In this document: in pieces, positions 55,801 through 62,536 of the stretch
Numbering within the stretch: the first letter of the stretch is position 1
How the letters are laid out: each line of letters begins with the position of its first letter
Made by a program: the position numbers and the translations under genes
Source: Seribacter sp963934295
Lineage (GTDB): Bacteria; Verrucomicrobiota; Verrucomicrobiia; Opitutales; Seribacteraceae
DNA length: 64,000 bases
Assembly (NCBI GenBank): GCA_963934295.1
Contig: CAWVXY010000004.1
Location: 65,457 to 129,456, forward strand
Reading direction: 5' to 3'
The notes under the pieces: generated by a model
The model's input: only the letters and a program-made list of their open reading frames with translations
What the model was told of the DNA's origin: nothing
Databases searched by the model: none

Positions 55801-56104
55801 CATGAATCTCTTCATCTCCTAAATCTAAATGCCCCCCTTTGGCAGGCATCTTGACCAACGATTTAGAATCTGCCGGACTTCCATGAGTAATAAATTTGAT
55901 CACTCCCTGCATGTTGCCCGACTTCACCAGTTCCGAGGTCATTAGACTGGGGAATACCCCACCCACACCGTTTAAATCAGGCCCGTGACAAGGTGCACAA
56001 CGCTGAGTCAATGCCGGACTAATTCCTTTCGGCCCAGCCAAGGAAAAACCTACAGATAAAGCAAATAAAGTGAGTAAGAAAAAGGCTCTAGATAACACAG
56101 TCAT
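52814..56104 (-). CDS. PVC-type cytochrome c/DUF6797 dehydrogenase with discoidin-like domain
   Basis: This 1096-residue exported protein has a signal peptide, then a single heme c domain near the N-terminus (CAPCH at residues 36-40, followed by HGSPADSKSLVKMPAKGG). A discoidin-like (F5/8 C) segment with YRVVFSEL follows, then a DUF6797-like region and a propeller-like dehydrogenase region with IGAFDFFKDGK, FRAPNGIGVGPNGEVTTGD and KPVHLPKSIKV. The heme is N-terminal here, unlike the other heme dehydrogenases of the window. It is the first gene of the operon running to the sulfatase at 47358. Substrate unknown. Confidence 0.87.
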   Translation of the reverse strand: MTVLSRAFFLLTLFALSVGFSLAGPKGISPALTQRCAPCHGPDLNGVGGVFPSLMTSELVKSGNMQGVIKFITHGSPADSKSLVKMPAKGGHLDLGDEEIHDIAKQVIELAKGYVEKKPSNEASSEGYFKNRFGPVVSTAIETAPVVAWPPAENASDRLKRLYLREKKLLAKAREMGGNEFTNIGLEDLSNLKTMDLSRPSDPIKGTSGNSPQKERPLLAIDDQPATKYLNFDGAGSGLEIKVQNTIVNGITITSANDAPERDPKSFVLSGSKDGKNFTQIASGSIPVSRGRGKLKTMRFPNGKSFSTYRVVFSELVGDGKIPMQIAEFELLPKLEGSPIDDLSKEATKLLGQIDEVRQKVRYIISRAHLVPLGEDRRGGMVFDSETMSYSLGWTNDQSLKASGMPFAGAHGAAAVVKESYNLFRTGMLPGWAKAKEMIKKDPRRQPYKSFPRMGTLPKDWAHFKGHYVHDDKAIFSYSVGEGKVLDMPGIVKQKGLKALTRTVQVEHPSTSVMLLAENDDSQIEKIDQTFTVSLEGRTCNFSLVDFSNGVKLFVWENLLLCEVPKGKSRFKVAMWAGDPAYQPAVQSVAGKAEDLSKLTGGGSVQWGDTITVESELSDNQTDAYVVDKIGVPFNNPHEPKMRIGAFDFFKDGKTAAVCTWDGDVWIVSYIDEKLDKVTWKRFATGLHEPLGLKIVNEKIYTVGDNQITRFHDFNGDNEADFLENFNNDWENTEGFHAFCFDLHTDPEGNFYFAMGCPVRAGGRGFERMGKQHGSVIKVSPDGKEMSIYASGFRAPNGIGVGPNGEVTTGDNEGSFVPTAPLHWVKPGSFNGVVDSYHGTRKLKSSPIAGYEIEYKDWKKYKADAREGFQHDPNEAPKPLVWMSKKRGIDNSGGGQAWVTSSKWGPLKDQLLHLSYGQSKMYVVLKEEKDGQMQGGVARIPVELSSSAMRARMNLRDGQLYVSGLKGWQTNAKGNGGLDRIRYTGKPVHLPKSIKVKKDIVEIGFYEPLDPEAANSISQFKFGAWNLKWSFNYGSPEIPVKELELKKVELLDDGKTVVLHIPNLKPVHMAQIDYDIKSAKGEEIKGRIDHTIHVVE

Positions 56105-56486
56105 AAATAAGTTTACTAAAAGAATGTTGTTTGGTGGATTTGGGAAATAATAGGAAAAAAAGAGAGAAAATTAAATGATTTAGATTAAATAAAAAAATAA
56201 ATTTATCGATATTTTAAAGCCATAAACCCATAAATAAATTAGGGTGAGAAATCGTAAATTTCAGAGTAAATACAAATCTATAATTATAATTTCCAAAAAA
56301 AGACTATATTTGCCTATAAACTTTCTGTATCGAAAGTTTATTACCATCCGAATGAACGATTGTTTTTCTTTTGGAAACATTCCAAAACGAAGTCTTGGAG
56401 AACTGGATAATAAGTTCGGCTTGCCTATTGGTTTAGGTAAACCTTAAAGCTTCAATTCAAAATATAAATTTTCTTACATCCTTTCC
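56105..56486. promoter_or_regulatory. Divergent intergenic region with three inverted repeats
   Basis: No supported gene lies here; a short frame at 56244-56447 has no recognisable content. The sequence is very AT-rich. Three inverted repeats occur in a row: a 10-bp perfect stem with 6-base loop at 56316-56341, TTTTGGAA/TTCCAAAA with 3-base spacer at 56369-56387, and GGTTT/AAACC at 56430-56443. These may be operators or an RNA structure controlling either divergent gene. Confidence 0.4.
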
Positions 56487-57227
56487 ATGATTAAAAACAC
56501 CATCCATCTACTTATAATTTTTTTGTCCATCGCAACGATTCACTGCGAGGCAAAAAAAATTCTCTTCATTGGTAACAGTTACACCTCACAATGTTCCCGT
56601 ATCATTACTGATTTATTTAAGAACGAAAGCCCGGACTGGGAACTTACATTTCATTTCAAGGGTGGAAAAGACCTTGCCTATCACCTCGCTGATCCGACCA
56701 CCAAACCGATGATTCTCTCCCAAAAATGGGACTTTGTAATGTTACAGGAACAAAGCCAGAAATCCGGACTGGGTGGAAAATACTCCCAAGGCTTTCAAGA
56801 CGCTGTAAGCTCGTTTTCCAAAATTATTCGAAAAAATGGATCCACTCCCTGCCTCTATTTAACCTGGGGAAGGAAATCAGGAGATAAAAAGCATCCCAAA
56901 ATTTATCCCGACTATCAAACCATGCAGAAGAAAATATCAGCCGCCTATTTCGAGGCGGGGAAGAAAAACCGGGCACGCATTCTCCCGGTCGGGCTGGCGT
57001 ATTCAAAAATTAAACAGCAAGACCAGGCACTCTTTGAAAGCCTCTATAAAAAAGATGGCAGCCATCCCTCTGAAATCGGAGCCTATGTGGTTTCCTCTGT
57101 TTTCTGGGGTGGCCTAACCGGTAAAGATCCAACCACCATAAAATGGCGGGGCAGGATTGAAAAACCTAAAGCTGTCCGGCTCCGCCAGGCCGCCCGGGCC
57201 GCCCTCGAGAAGCTTAGTAAAAACTAA
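56487..57227 (+). CDS. SGNH/DUF4886-like hydrolase
   Basis: This 246-residue exported protein has a signal peptide ending near residue 20. Block I is ILFIGNSYTSQC with the nucleophile serine, and a block V DGSHPSEIG carries Asp and His. FVMLQEQS corresponds to the DUF4886 group's conserved central strand. It is probably an esterase on glycans or lipids. Its last four bases (57224-57227) overlap tail-to-tail with the YHYH gene. The gene is expressed from the AT-rich region upstream. Confidence 0.82.
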   Translation: MIKNTIHLLIIFLSIATIHCEAKKILFIGNSYTSQCSRIITDLFKNESPDWELTFHFKGGKDLAYHLADPTTKPMILSQKWDFVMLQEQSQKSGLGGKYSQGFQDAVSSFSKIIRKNGSTPCLYLTWGRKSGDKKHPKIYPDYQTMQKKISAAYFEAGKKNRARILPVGLAYSKIKQQDQALFESLYKKDGSHPSEIGAYVVSSVFWGGLTGKDPTTIKWRGRIEKPKAVRLRQAARAALEKLSKN

Positions 57228-58204
57228 GGAGAACGACGGAGAGGAGGTGGACGCCCCCCTCTTTGATGCCCTGGTCCACCACGCAATTTTAAGGGCTCCG
57301 CTTTAAAGTATCGGGGAATGACCGGCCAGTCCTCGGTCAAAAAATAAGCATAGGTGCCCTTGGGGAATTCATCGGTCACCGTAAACCGGCCATTGCACAT
57401 ATCCAGGTCACCCGATCCTTTTATATATTGATAATCCTTACTAAATGCACCGTCGTACTTTCCACCGGGTGGATTCGGGCGCTCTCCTTTTTTTAACCGA
57501 AAACTACTGTTCATTTTTTGGATTTCTGATTTCGGATCTTTTGGATTCTTGTATCCGTACAAAGCATACACCGGATAGCCGTCCATGGCATATCCGACCA
57601 GTGGAGAATGTTCTTTCGCATTCACCCCCAGTTTTTTAAGTAGCCCGGTCGGTAATCCATGGTAGTGATACGATCCATTAGGCTGAACGTGGCCATGGTT
57701 GGCATCCAGTCCGAGCAGGACGGATCCGCCGAGAGCCTCGTAGTTCCAGTCCGCCCGCCGGTCTCCCATAAAAAACTCCGCCGTACCGGGGTCAAAAAGT
57801 ACTCCATTAACTGCAATTCCAAAGGGAGTATTCGGTGGGCCCCGGCCTGATTCGTTATGTAACGAAATAGGCTGGCGGGCGGGTTCTTGATTGGTAGGAA
57901 TTGAAAAATTATGGGCCTGTTCCTCCACTGAATTCGGATTGTGCCTGCTGGGGAATCGTCCGACCTTGTGCTTAGGTATTCCATTTGCCTCTACTTTAAT
58001 TTCCTTTTTCAACTCTTTGAATTTACTCACGCTTTTTTGGGAAAGTTTTTCAACCGCTGGATTTAATTTCAAATCACCACTCTTCGTAACCGTATGCTTA
58101 CGCACCGGGGGACGCCCACCCGGCCCGCGTTGCTGGCCAACTACCTGACAGGCAAAAAAGAGGAAGATTAAAAATGAAAGAATGCAAGTGAGCTGAGTTC
58201 TCAT
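57224..58204 (-). CDS. Exported YHYH-domain protein
   Basis: This 326-residue exported protein has a signal peptide followed by a basic Pro-rich stretch, then a YHYH domain: NTPFGIAVNGVLFDPGTAEFF, DANHGHVQPNGSYHYHGLP, PLVGYAMDGYPVYALYG and GTYAYFLTEDWPVIPRYF. It ends in an Arg/Gly/Pro-rich tail. YHYH proteins are often found among exported proteins of marine bacteria, sometimes beside phosphatase or copper-related genes. The histidine cluster could bind metal. Enzymatic role is unknown. It overlaps the convergent SGNH gene by four bases. Confidence 0.85.
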   Translation of the reverse strand: MRTQLTCILSFLIFLFFACQVVGQQRGPGGRPPVRKHTVTKSGDLKLNPAVEKLSQKSVSKFKELKKEIKVEANGIPKHKVGRFPSRHNPNSVEEQAHNFSIPTNQEPARQPISLHNESGRGPPNTPFGIAVNGVLFDPGTAEFFMGDRRADWNYEALGGSVLLGLDANHGHVQPNGSYHYHGLPTGLLKKLGVNAKEHSPLVGYAMDGYPVYALYGYKNPKDPKSEIQKMNSSFRLKKGERPNPPGGKYDGAFSKDYQYIKGSGDLDMCNGRFTVTDEFPKGTYAYFLTEDWPVIPRYFKAEPLKLRGGPGHQRGGRPPPLRRSP

Positions 58205-58302
58205 AATTACTAATAACTCAGAAGAATGAAAAAAGTTCCAATATACTTTTCAAGCCATTGAACTCTAAGTTAGGCTGTAACCAAAAATTCTCCCTTCATA
58301 AA

Positions 58303-59280
58303 TCAAGATTCACTCCCCTTCCGGGTGACCTGGACCGTCTTACGTAACGCTTCGGCGAGAAATGCCTTGGGTTCCCTGGCCCGGTATTCCGGGTTATAAA
58401 GCTCCAATGAAATTGGTCCTTTATAGTTTATCCTTTTAAGAGTCTTTAAGGTTTCCACCAAAGGCAAAACACCATCTCCGGGCAGAACACGAATTTTATC
58501 ATCATGCCTCCCATGAGGTTCCACGCCAGCGGGACAATCGGAGAATTGAAAAATGGTAATGAAATCTCCCTGTAAATGATTAAAGTTAACCAGTTTTGAT
58601 TTTCCCAAAAACATATGAAAGGTATCCGGGATAATTTGGGCTTTTTTATGATCCGCTCCAAAGGCAACCCGGGTTGCATCTGCAATTGAGGAAAGAGGAG
58701 AAAAGAAATTCAGGAATACAATCCCGGCACCCTCCATACCATAATCCTCAATCGCCATTTCCAGAATTTGACGGTAGCACCAGGAAGCCACATTATGATC
58801 GAAAGAATCTTTTAATTTCATGTTGGGGATAACCTGAACTTTTCGGCTACCAATCGCAGATACCATTCGTAAACGATTTCGATGTTCCTCGAGACGTGAC
58901 TTGAAACTCTCTTCACTTGCATCCATCGAATTCCACAATCCAATTACACTGGGAATGTATAATCCCAAATCGGCCACCAAGCTCTTTATGTCCTTTAGAT
59001 CCCCCCCCTGTTTTTCATACTGATCCAACTCCCGATCCCATGGTTCGACACAGTCAAAGCCAGCTTCCGCGGCCAAGCGTAGTTTATCTTCTAAACCAAT
59101 TCCCTTGTCCAGGGTGGCGGTGTCCAAACAGATTGGCCAATAACTTTTCCCATTCTGCCAAGCTACCTTTGTACCTGACTTTGCCTTCCCCCCTGCTTGT
59201 GGGTTTCGATCCTTCCCAAGGAGGGGAGCCGAAACAGCGGTTGAAGTAAGGGAAGCGGATAAAAAGGATCTACGATTCAT
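58303..59280 (-). CDS. Tat-exported sugar phosphate isomerase/epimerase-type TIM barrel
   Basis: This 325-residue protein opens with a twin-arginine signal (MNRRSFLSAS). The body fits the xylose-isomerase-like TIM barrel of sugar phosphate isomerase/epimerase or hydroxypyruvate-isomerase-like proteins: GFDCVEPWD, SRKVQVIPNM, QIIPDTFHMF, QFSDCPAGVEPHG and GPISLELYN with metal-binding Glu/Asp/His. The Tat signal suggests folding, often with cofactor or metal, before export. In glycan gene clusters this family acts on keto-sugars. It lies ~158 bases after the sialidase gene, so a shared transcript is possible. Confidence 0.88.
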   Translation of the reverse strand: MNRRSFLSASLTSTAVSAPLLGKDRNPQAGGKAKSGTKVAWQNGKSYWPICLDTATLDKGIGLEDKLRLAAEAGFDCVEPWDRELDQYEKQGGDLKDIKSLVADLGLYIPSVIGLWNSMDASEESFKSRLEEHRNRLRMVSAIGSRKVQVIPNMKLKDSFDHNVASWCYRQILEMAIEDYGMEGAGIVFLNFFSPLSSIADATRVAFGADHKKAQIIPDTFHMFLGKSKLVNFNHLQGDFITIFQFSDCPAGVEPHGRHDDKIRVLPGDGVLPLVETLKTLKRINYKGPISLELYNPEYRAREPKAFLAEALRKTVQVTRKGSES

Positions 59281-59438
59281 AATCTATATGATTATTTTCA
59301 ATAATATTAGGTTTCAACGATAATCGTTTATCTAAAGGCAAAGAAATATATAAATTCTAAAAACGGGGTATGCGATTATCTTGTTTTGTGATACTTACTT
59401 TGAGCCTGATGAGACGTACCTCATTTCTTTGGTATAAT

Positions 59439-60590
59439 TCACAATCCAAATTCAGAAAGTTTGATTTTTTGAAAAACCATATCTGCCACTGAGGACTCGT
59501 ATAAAATACCAATGGTCTGATCATCCACCATCGTCAGTGAACTATACGCCCCACCCTTTTGATCGAGAAGAATCGACTTAGGCCAAGACTTTCCCTGATC
59601 CTCGCTCATGCGCACGGTCATTTTTTCCCTACGGTGCTTACTGTTGGGATTGGAAAAAAATAGCACTCTTCGCCCATCCGTTAAATTATGGGAAATCAGA
59701 CTAGCCATACAGACCGGTTCGGGCAGAGCTCCATGATCGGATGTATGAACCGTCCAGTTCGTGCCCATATCTTTGGTCACACCAACTGCCCGGCCATTGG
59801 TTTTTGATTTATCGGAACGGTTCCGGTTATCCCGCATATTTACCATCAGCGAACCATCACTCAATTCCACCACCGCACACTCGGTGGTGTTATCCCGGGC
59901 ATGGTTGGAAACCGTCCAACTTTTTCCATGATCCAGGCTCCACATCAAATTGGAAAACGGCAGACCCGTTTTATCCCGACCCTGCGTGGGCATGACCAGT
60001 GTACCGTCCTTGAGGGTAATTCCATTGCCCGGTGCGGGTGCAAACAGATGCCATGTTGGATCCTTCAATCTCTGGGTCCAGTTCTCCGGTTCACTCCAAG
60101 TCACTCCATCATCCGATGACCGGACAATCATGAACTGGGATGATTTATGAATCGAATGACCCGGTTCCGACCCCTTTCCCCGCCACTGATGCGTATTCGG
60201 TTTCCCGTGTGTCCAGACAGCCGAAACGAAAATCTCGCCGGTCGTACGATCGATTAAAATATTCGGATCCGAACACCCATTCTGATCTTCGGGCAGACCA
60301 CCAAATTTTTTCATGTCCATAATGGAGATGGGTCGTGCCCAGGTCTCCCCTCCATCGATCGAGCGGGATAATCCAATATCCATATGCCCCTGCAAATCCC
60401 GCCGACTTTTGTACCTCAGATCATAGACAGCGAGCAATGTTCCCTGATTTGTGGTAGCCATGGCCGGAATTCGAAAAGTATGACATTCAAACTGCCCCTG
60501 CTTATGAATGATGGTCACCTTACGTTCAGCACCATGGAGGAAGGAAAGAAAAAGAAAACATAAAGGAAATAGGACGAGATGAAGTTTCAT
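59439..60590 (-). CDS. Exo-alpha-sialidase (neuraminidase)
   Basis: The frame reaches ATG 60626, but ATG 60590 is preferred because it begins with a signal peptide (MKLHLVLFPL). The FRIP motif with the first catalytic arginine is at residues 51-54 of the long frame. Four Asp boxes follow: SIDGGETW, SSDDGVTW, SLDHGKSW and SEDQGKSW. The segment NMRDNRNR supplies a second arginine, and GILYESS near the end matches the tyrosine nucleophile/glutamate strand. It probably releases terminal sialic acid (or a related sugar) from glycans outside the cell. It is followed by the isomerase gene on the same strand. Confidence 0.88.
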   Translation of the reverse strand: MKLHLVLFPLCFLFLSFLHGAERKVTIIHKQGQFECHTFRIPAMATTNQGTLLAVYDLRYKSRRDLQGHMDIGLSRSIDGGETWARPISIMDMKKFGGLPEDQNGCSDPNILIDRTTGEIFVSAVWTHGKPNTHQWRGKGSEPGHSIHKSSQFMIVRSSDDGVTWSEPENWTQRLKDPTWHLFAPAPGNGITLKDGTLVMPTQGRDKTGLPFSNLMWSLDHGKSWTVSNHARDNTTECAVVELSDGSLMVNMRDNRNRSDKSKTNGRAVGVTKDMGTNWTVHTSDHGALPEPVCMASLISHNLTDGRRVLFFSNPNSKHRREKMTVRMSEDQGKSWPKSILLDQKGGAYSSLTMVDDQTIGILYESSVADMVFQKIKLSEFGL

Positions 60591-60712
60591 TTTTAAATTA
60601 AAACGAAAGAGGTGACGATGGCACAAGCTCGAAACCCTGCCATCCGATAGAATGACACCTCACCCTCAGGGGTTATGAGTAAGAGTTCGGTGGGATGGGG
60701 TTTTCTGTTCGC

Positions 60713-60763
60713 TTACTGGTTCATAGTGGATCGCCACGGGCCTTCAGCCCTCGCGATGACAAG
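60713..60763. repeat. Palindromic element, right-half copy
   Basis: This stretch matches the right half of the ~128-bp palindromic element found in full at 60810, 61388 and 62305. It runs from TTACTGGTTC through GTGGATCGCCACGGGC to CGCGATGACA. The left half is missing. With the following linker it forms a tandem repeat of about 177 bases with 60891-61017. Confidence 0.8.
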
Positions 60764-60809
60764 GTGTGGGGAAGGTATACAGTCAGTGGCATCGTTACAA
60801 CACGCTCTT

Positions 60810-60937
60810 TGTCATTGCGAGGAGGGAGCGAAGCGAGGGACGCGGCAATCCATCGTGTCTCGAGGAACGCGGACGGGTTTGTCTCTTCGGTTACTGGTTC
60901 ACAGTGGATCGCCACGGGCTTCGCCCTCGCGATGACA
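60810..60937. repeat. ~128-bp imperfect palindromic element, full copy 1
   Basis: The element starts TGTCATTGCGAGG and ends CCTCGCGATGACA, one mismatch from being exact inverted ends. Inside, GGCAATCCA pairs with TGGATCGCC (one mismatch), so the whole unit can fold as one long hairpin. The centre reads CATCGTGTCTCGAGGAACG. Similar TCATTGCGAGG...GGCAATCC repeats are scattered through many bacterial genomes and behave as non-coding REP/MITE-like elements. Confidence 0.88.
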
Positions 60938-60985
60938 AGGTGGGGGGAAGGAATGCAGTCAGTGGCATCGTTACAACACGCTCTT

Positions 60986-61017
60986 TGTCATTGCGAGGAG
61001 GGAGCGAAGCGAGGGAC
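60986..61017. repeat. Palindromic element, left-half copy truncating hicA
   Basis: This copy holds only the left end, TGTCATTGCGAGGAGGGAGC to GAGGGAC, and stops at about 61017, where the hicA-like sequence begins. On the minus strand it supplies the last codons and TGA stop (60988-60990) of the hicA fragment. Confidence 0.85.
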
Positions 61018-61128
61018 TGGCTGGGATAACCCCTTATCCGGATTAAAATAAATATCGTGCTTTGCCCCATGCCTTAACAACTTGCAGCCTCCCTTTTCGA
61101 GACGCTTTACAAGATCAACCCTTTTCAC
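60988..61128 (-). pseudogene. hicA: HicA toxin gene, 3' end replaced by palindromic element
   Basis: A GTG start at 61126-61128 overlaps the stop of the HicB gene (GTGA). The 46-residue product reads VKRVDLVKRLEKGGCKLL, then RHGAKHDIYFNP, the catalytic-histidine region of HicA, then SQPVPR. After that it continues FAPSSQ and stops; these codons come from the palindromic repeat. HicA proteins normally continue about 15 more residues with a basic helix. The mRNA-interferase is probably inactive or weakened. Confidence 0.82.
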
Positions 61129-61316
61129 GCAACTTCAAGCTGCCCGACCTTACGAATGCCAGGCAATGAATCATCAGAGAATTCCTTGTGCAAATCGAGT
61201 AGATGTTCTTTAAGGTCATCAAAATTTTCTCCCTGCGTCCAATGATCTGGATAATCATTCAAATACCCCAACACAGTGCCATCCTCCTCCGTCCAGTAGG
61301 TAAAATTGATTTTCAT
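61125..61316 (-). CDS. hicB: HicB-like antitoxin
   Basis: The 63-residue protein shows a short HicB fold: FTYWTEEDGTVLGYLNDYP, then DHWTQGENFDDLKEHLLDLHKEF. This is the partial RNase-H-like antitoxin domain that neutralises HicA. Antitoxin first and toxin second is a known alternative gene order. The partner hicA fragment starts inside the hicB stop codon. With hicA truncated, the antitoxin may be a remnant or a regulator. Confidence 0.85.
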   Translation of the reverse strand: MKINFTYWTEEDGTVLGYLNDYPDHWTQGENFDDLKEHLLDLHKEFSDDSLPGIRKVGQLEVA

Positions 61317-61387
61317 AATTTAAATCTAAAGCATCTCCACTGTTTCTTCAAGTAAAGATCAGTAACTCTCTCCCTGCATTCAACTTC

Positions 61388-61515
61388 TCATTGCGAGGAA
61401 AGAGCGTAGCGAGGAACGCGGCAATCCATCGTGTCTCGAAGGGACGCGGACGGGTTTGTCTCTTCACTTACTGGTTCACAGTGGATCGCCACGGGCTTAC
61501 GCTCTCGCGATGACA
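61388..61515. repeat. ~128-bp imperfect palindromic element, full copy 2
   Basis: This copy has the same inverted ends (TCATTGCGAGG and CTCGCGATGACA) and centre CATCGTGTCTCGAAGGGACG as the copy at 60810. It lies between the hicB gene and the Phd/VapC operon, upstream of the latter's promoter. Confidence 0.88.
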
Positions 61516-61555
61516 AGGTGGGAAAAGACGGCTTTTTGATAAGAAAATAGTGACC

Positions 61556-61584
61556 TTGCTAAATAGACCAACCTGGTCTATTAT
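61556..61584 (+). promoter_or_regulatory. Promoter and operator of the Phd/VapC operon
   Basis: TTGCTA at 61556-61561 and TATTAT at 61579-61584 are spaced 17 bases apart, a good sigma-70-like promoter just before the ATG at 61591. Between and over the -10 is a perfect inverted repeat with 9-base arms, AATAGACCA (61562-61570) and TGGTCTATT (61574-61582), spacer ACC. This fits an antitoxin operator for autoregulation. Confidence 0.75.
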
Positions 61585-61590
61585 AAGCCT

Positions 61591-61884
61591 ATGAAAGAGG
61601 TTGGTTTATACGAAGCAAAAACAAAAATTTCGGCCCTGGTTCAGGAGGTGCAGGAATCGGGTAACTCGATTGCCTTGACCAGGCATGGAAAAGTTGTTGC
61701 TGAATTAAGACCCCCATCGAAAAATTCCCCTGTTCGTGGATGTCTAAAGGGAAAGAATTTTAGAATGAGCAAGGATTTTGATCAGTCCGAGATTGGCTTC
61801 GAAGACTTCTTCACCTCCGAATCCCGATCTTTACTGAAAGCTTCTGAGCCCAAAGGAAAATATCATTCCATCAAAAAGAAATGA
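61591..61884 (+). CDS. Phd/YefM-type antitoxin
   Basis: This 97-residue protein starts with the Phd/YefM DNA-binding fold: GLYEAKTKISALVQEVQ, then SIALTRHGKVVAELRPP. The C-terminal ~50 residues, mostly charged, form the toxin-binding tail. Its stop overlaps the start of the PIN-domain toxin gene by four bases (61881-61884). Such antitoxins bind the toxin and repress their own promoter; a perfect inverted-repeat operator lies just upstream. Confidence 0.9.
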   Translation: MKEVGLYEAKTKISALVQEVQESGNSIALTRHGKVVAELRPPSKNSPVRGCLKGKNFRMSKDFDQSEIGFEDFFTSESRSLLKASEPKGKYHSIKKK

Positions 61885-62270
61885 TCGAGCAGATCATCGA
61901 CACCAATATCCTTTTGTTCTTTCTACAAAATGATCGCAGGTTACCCTCACGAGCTGCGGATTTAATCGAAGATTCAAATCGACTCTCCCTCGTTTCCATT
62001 GCCAGCCTTTGGGAAATATCAATCAAAACAAGTTTGGGAAAATTAGATTACAGCCCGGCCACCACCCTAGAATTTCCAAATGAATTGGAAAAGCAGGGGT
62101 TTGAAATTGCTCCATTATCCTGGCAGGTAATGTGTCGGGCAAGTAAACTTCCCTGGCATCATAGGGATCCTTTTGATCGTTACCTTATTGCAGAAGCACA
62201 AAACCGGAATGCTCCGATTTTATCGACGGATGATCAACTGGATGCATACGAAGTCGAAAGAATTCGGTGA
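61881..62270 (+). CDS. vapC: PIN-domain toxin (VapC-type)
   Basis: This 129-residue PIN-domain ribonuclease keeps the acidic metal site: Asp7 in IIDTNILL, Glu45 in SLWEISIK, Asp96 and Asp99 in HHRDPFDR, and Asp117/118 in STDDQLD. Length and motifs are those of VapC toxins that cut tRNA or rRNA. It overlaps the antitoxin gene by ATGA, so translation is coupled. Unlike the neighbouring hicBA pair, it appears complete. A palindromic element lies just downstream at 62305. Confidence 0.92.
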   Translation: MIEQIIDTNILLFFLQNDRRLPSRAADLIEDSNRLSLVSIASLWEISIKTSLGKLDYSPATTLEFPNELEKQGFEIAPLSWQVMCRASKLPWHHRDPFDRYLIAEAQNRNAPILSTDDQLDAYEVERIR

Positions 62271-62304
62271 TACAGACTACTCTTGTTTCAAAGTAGAGCA
62301 GGAT

Positions 62305-62431
62305 TGTCATTGCGAGGGGGAGCGGAGCGAGGGAGGTGGCAATCCATCGTGTCTCTAGGGACGCGGACGGGTTTGTCTCTTCGTTTACTGGTTCCCAGTG
62401 GATCGCCACGGGCTTCGCCCTCGCGATGACA
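62305..62431. repeat. ~128-bp imperfect palindromic element, full copy 3
   Basis: The copy starts TGTCATTGCGAGGGGGAGC and ends CTCGCGATGACA, 35 bases past the vapC stop. It has the same centre (CATCGTGTCTCTAGGGACG) and inverted ends as the other copies. With the copy at 61388 it brackets the whole Phd/VapC operon. Confidence 0.88.
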
Positions 62432-62502
62432 AGACTGGTAAAACGGAATGCTACGAATGGACATTAAAAAATTAGAAAGTATTTGTCCTAAATATTTTGC
62501 TT

Positions 62503-62534
62503 TTTGATATTTGGATTATAGTTTATATATCAAA
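62503..62534. promoter_or_regulatory. Inverted repeat directly upstream of the IclR-family gene
   Basis: TTTGATAT (62503-62510) and ATATCAAA (62527-62534) are perfect inverted arms with a 16-base spacer, ending two bases before the ATG at 62537. This position suggests autoregulation by the IclR protein. No -35/-10 pair with normal spacing was clear. Confidence 0.4.
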
Positions 62535-62536
62535 GT

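Noticed and set aside
56244..56447. 67-codon open frame in the divergent intergenic region
   Set aside because: No signal, domain or ribosome site; it crosses two inverted repeats and is AT-rich, so it is more likely a chance frame.
60675..61051. Several overlapping plus-strand frames over the palindromic repeats
   Set aside because: They are made of the repeat sequence itself and change frame between copies; no protein features.
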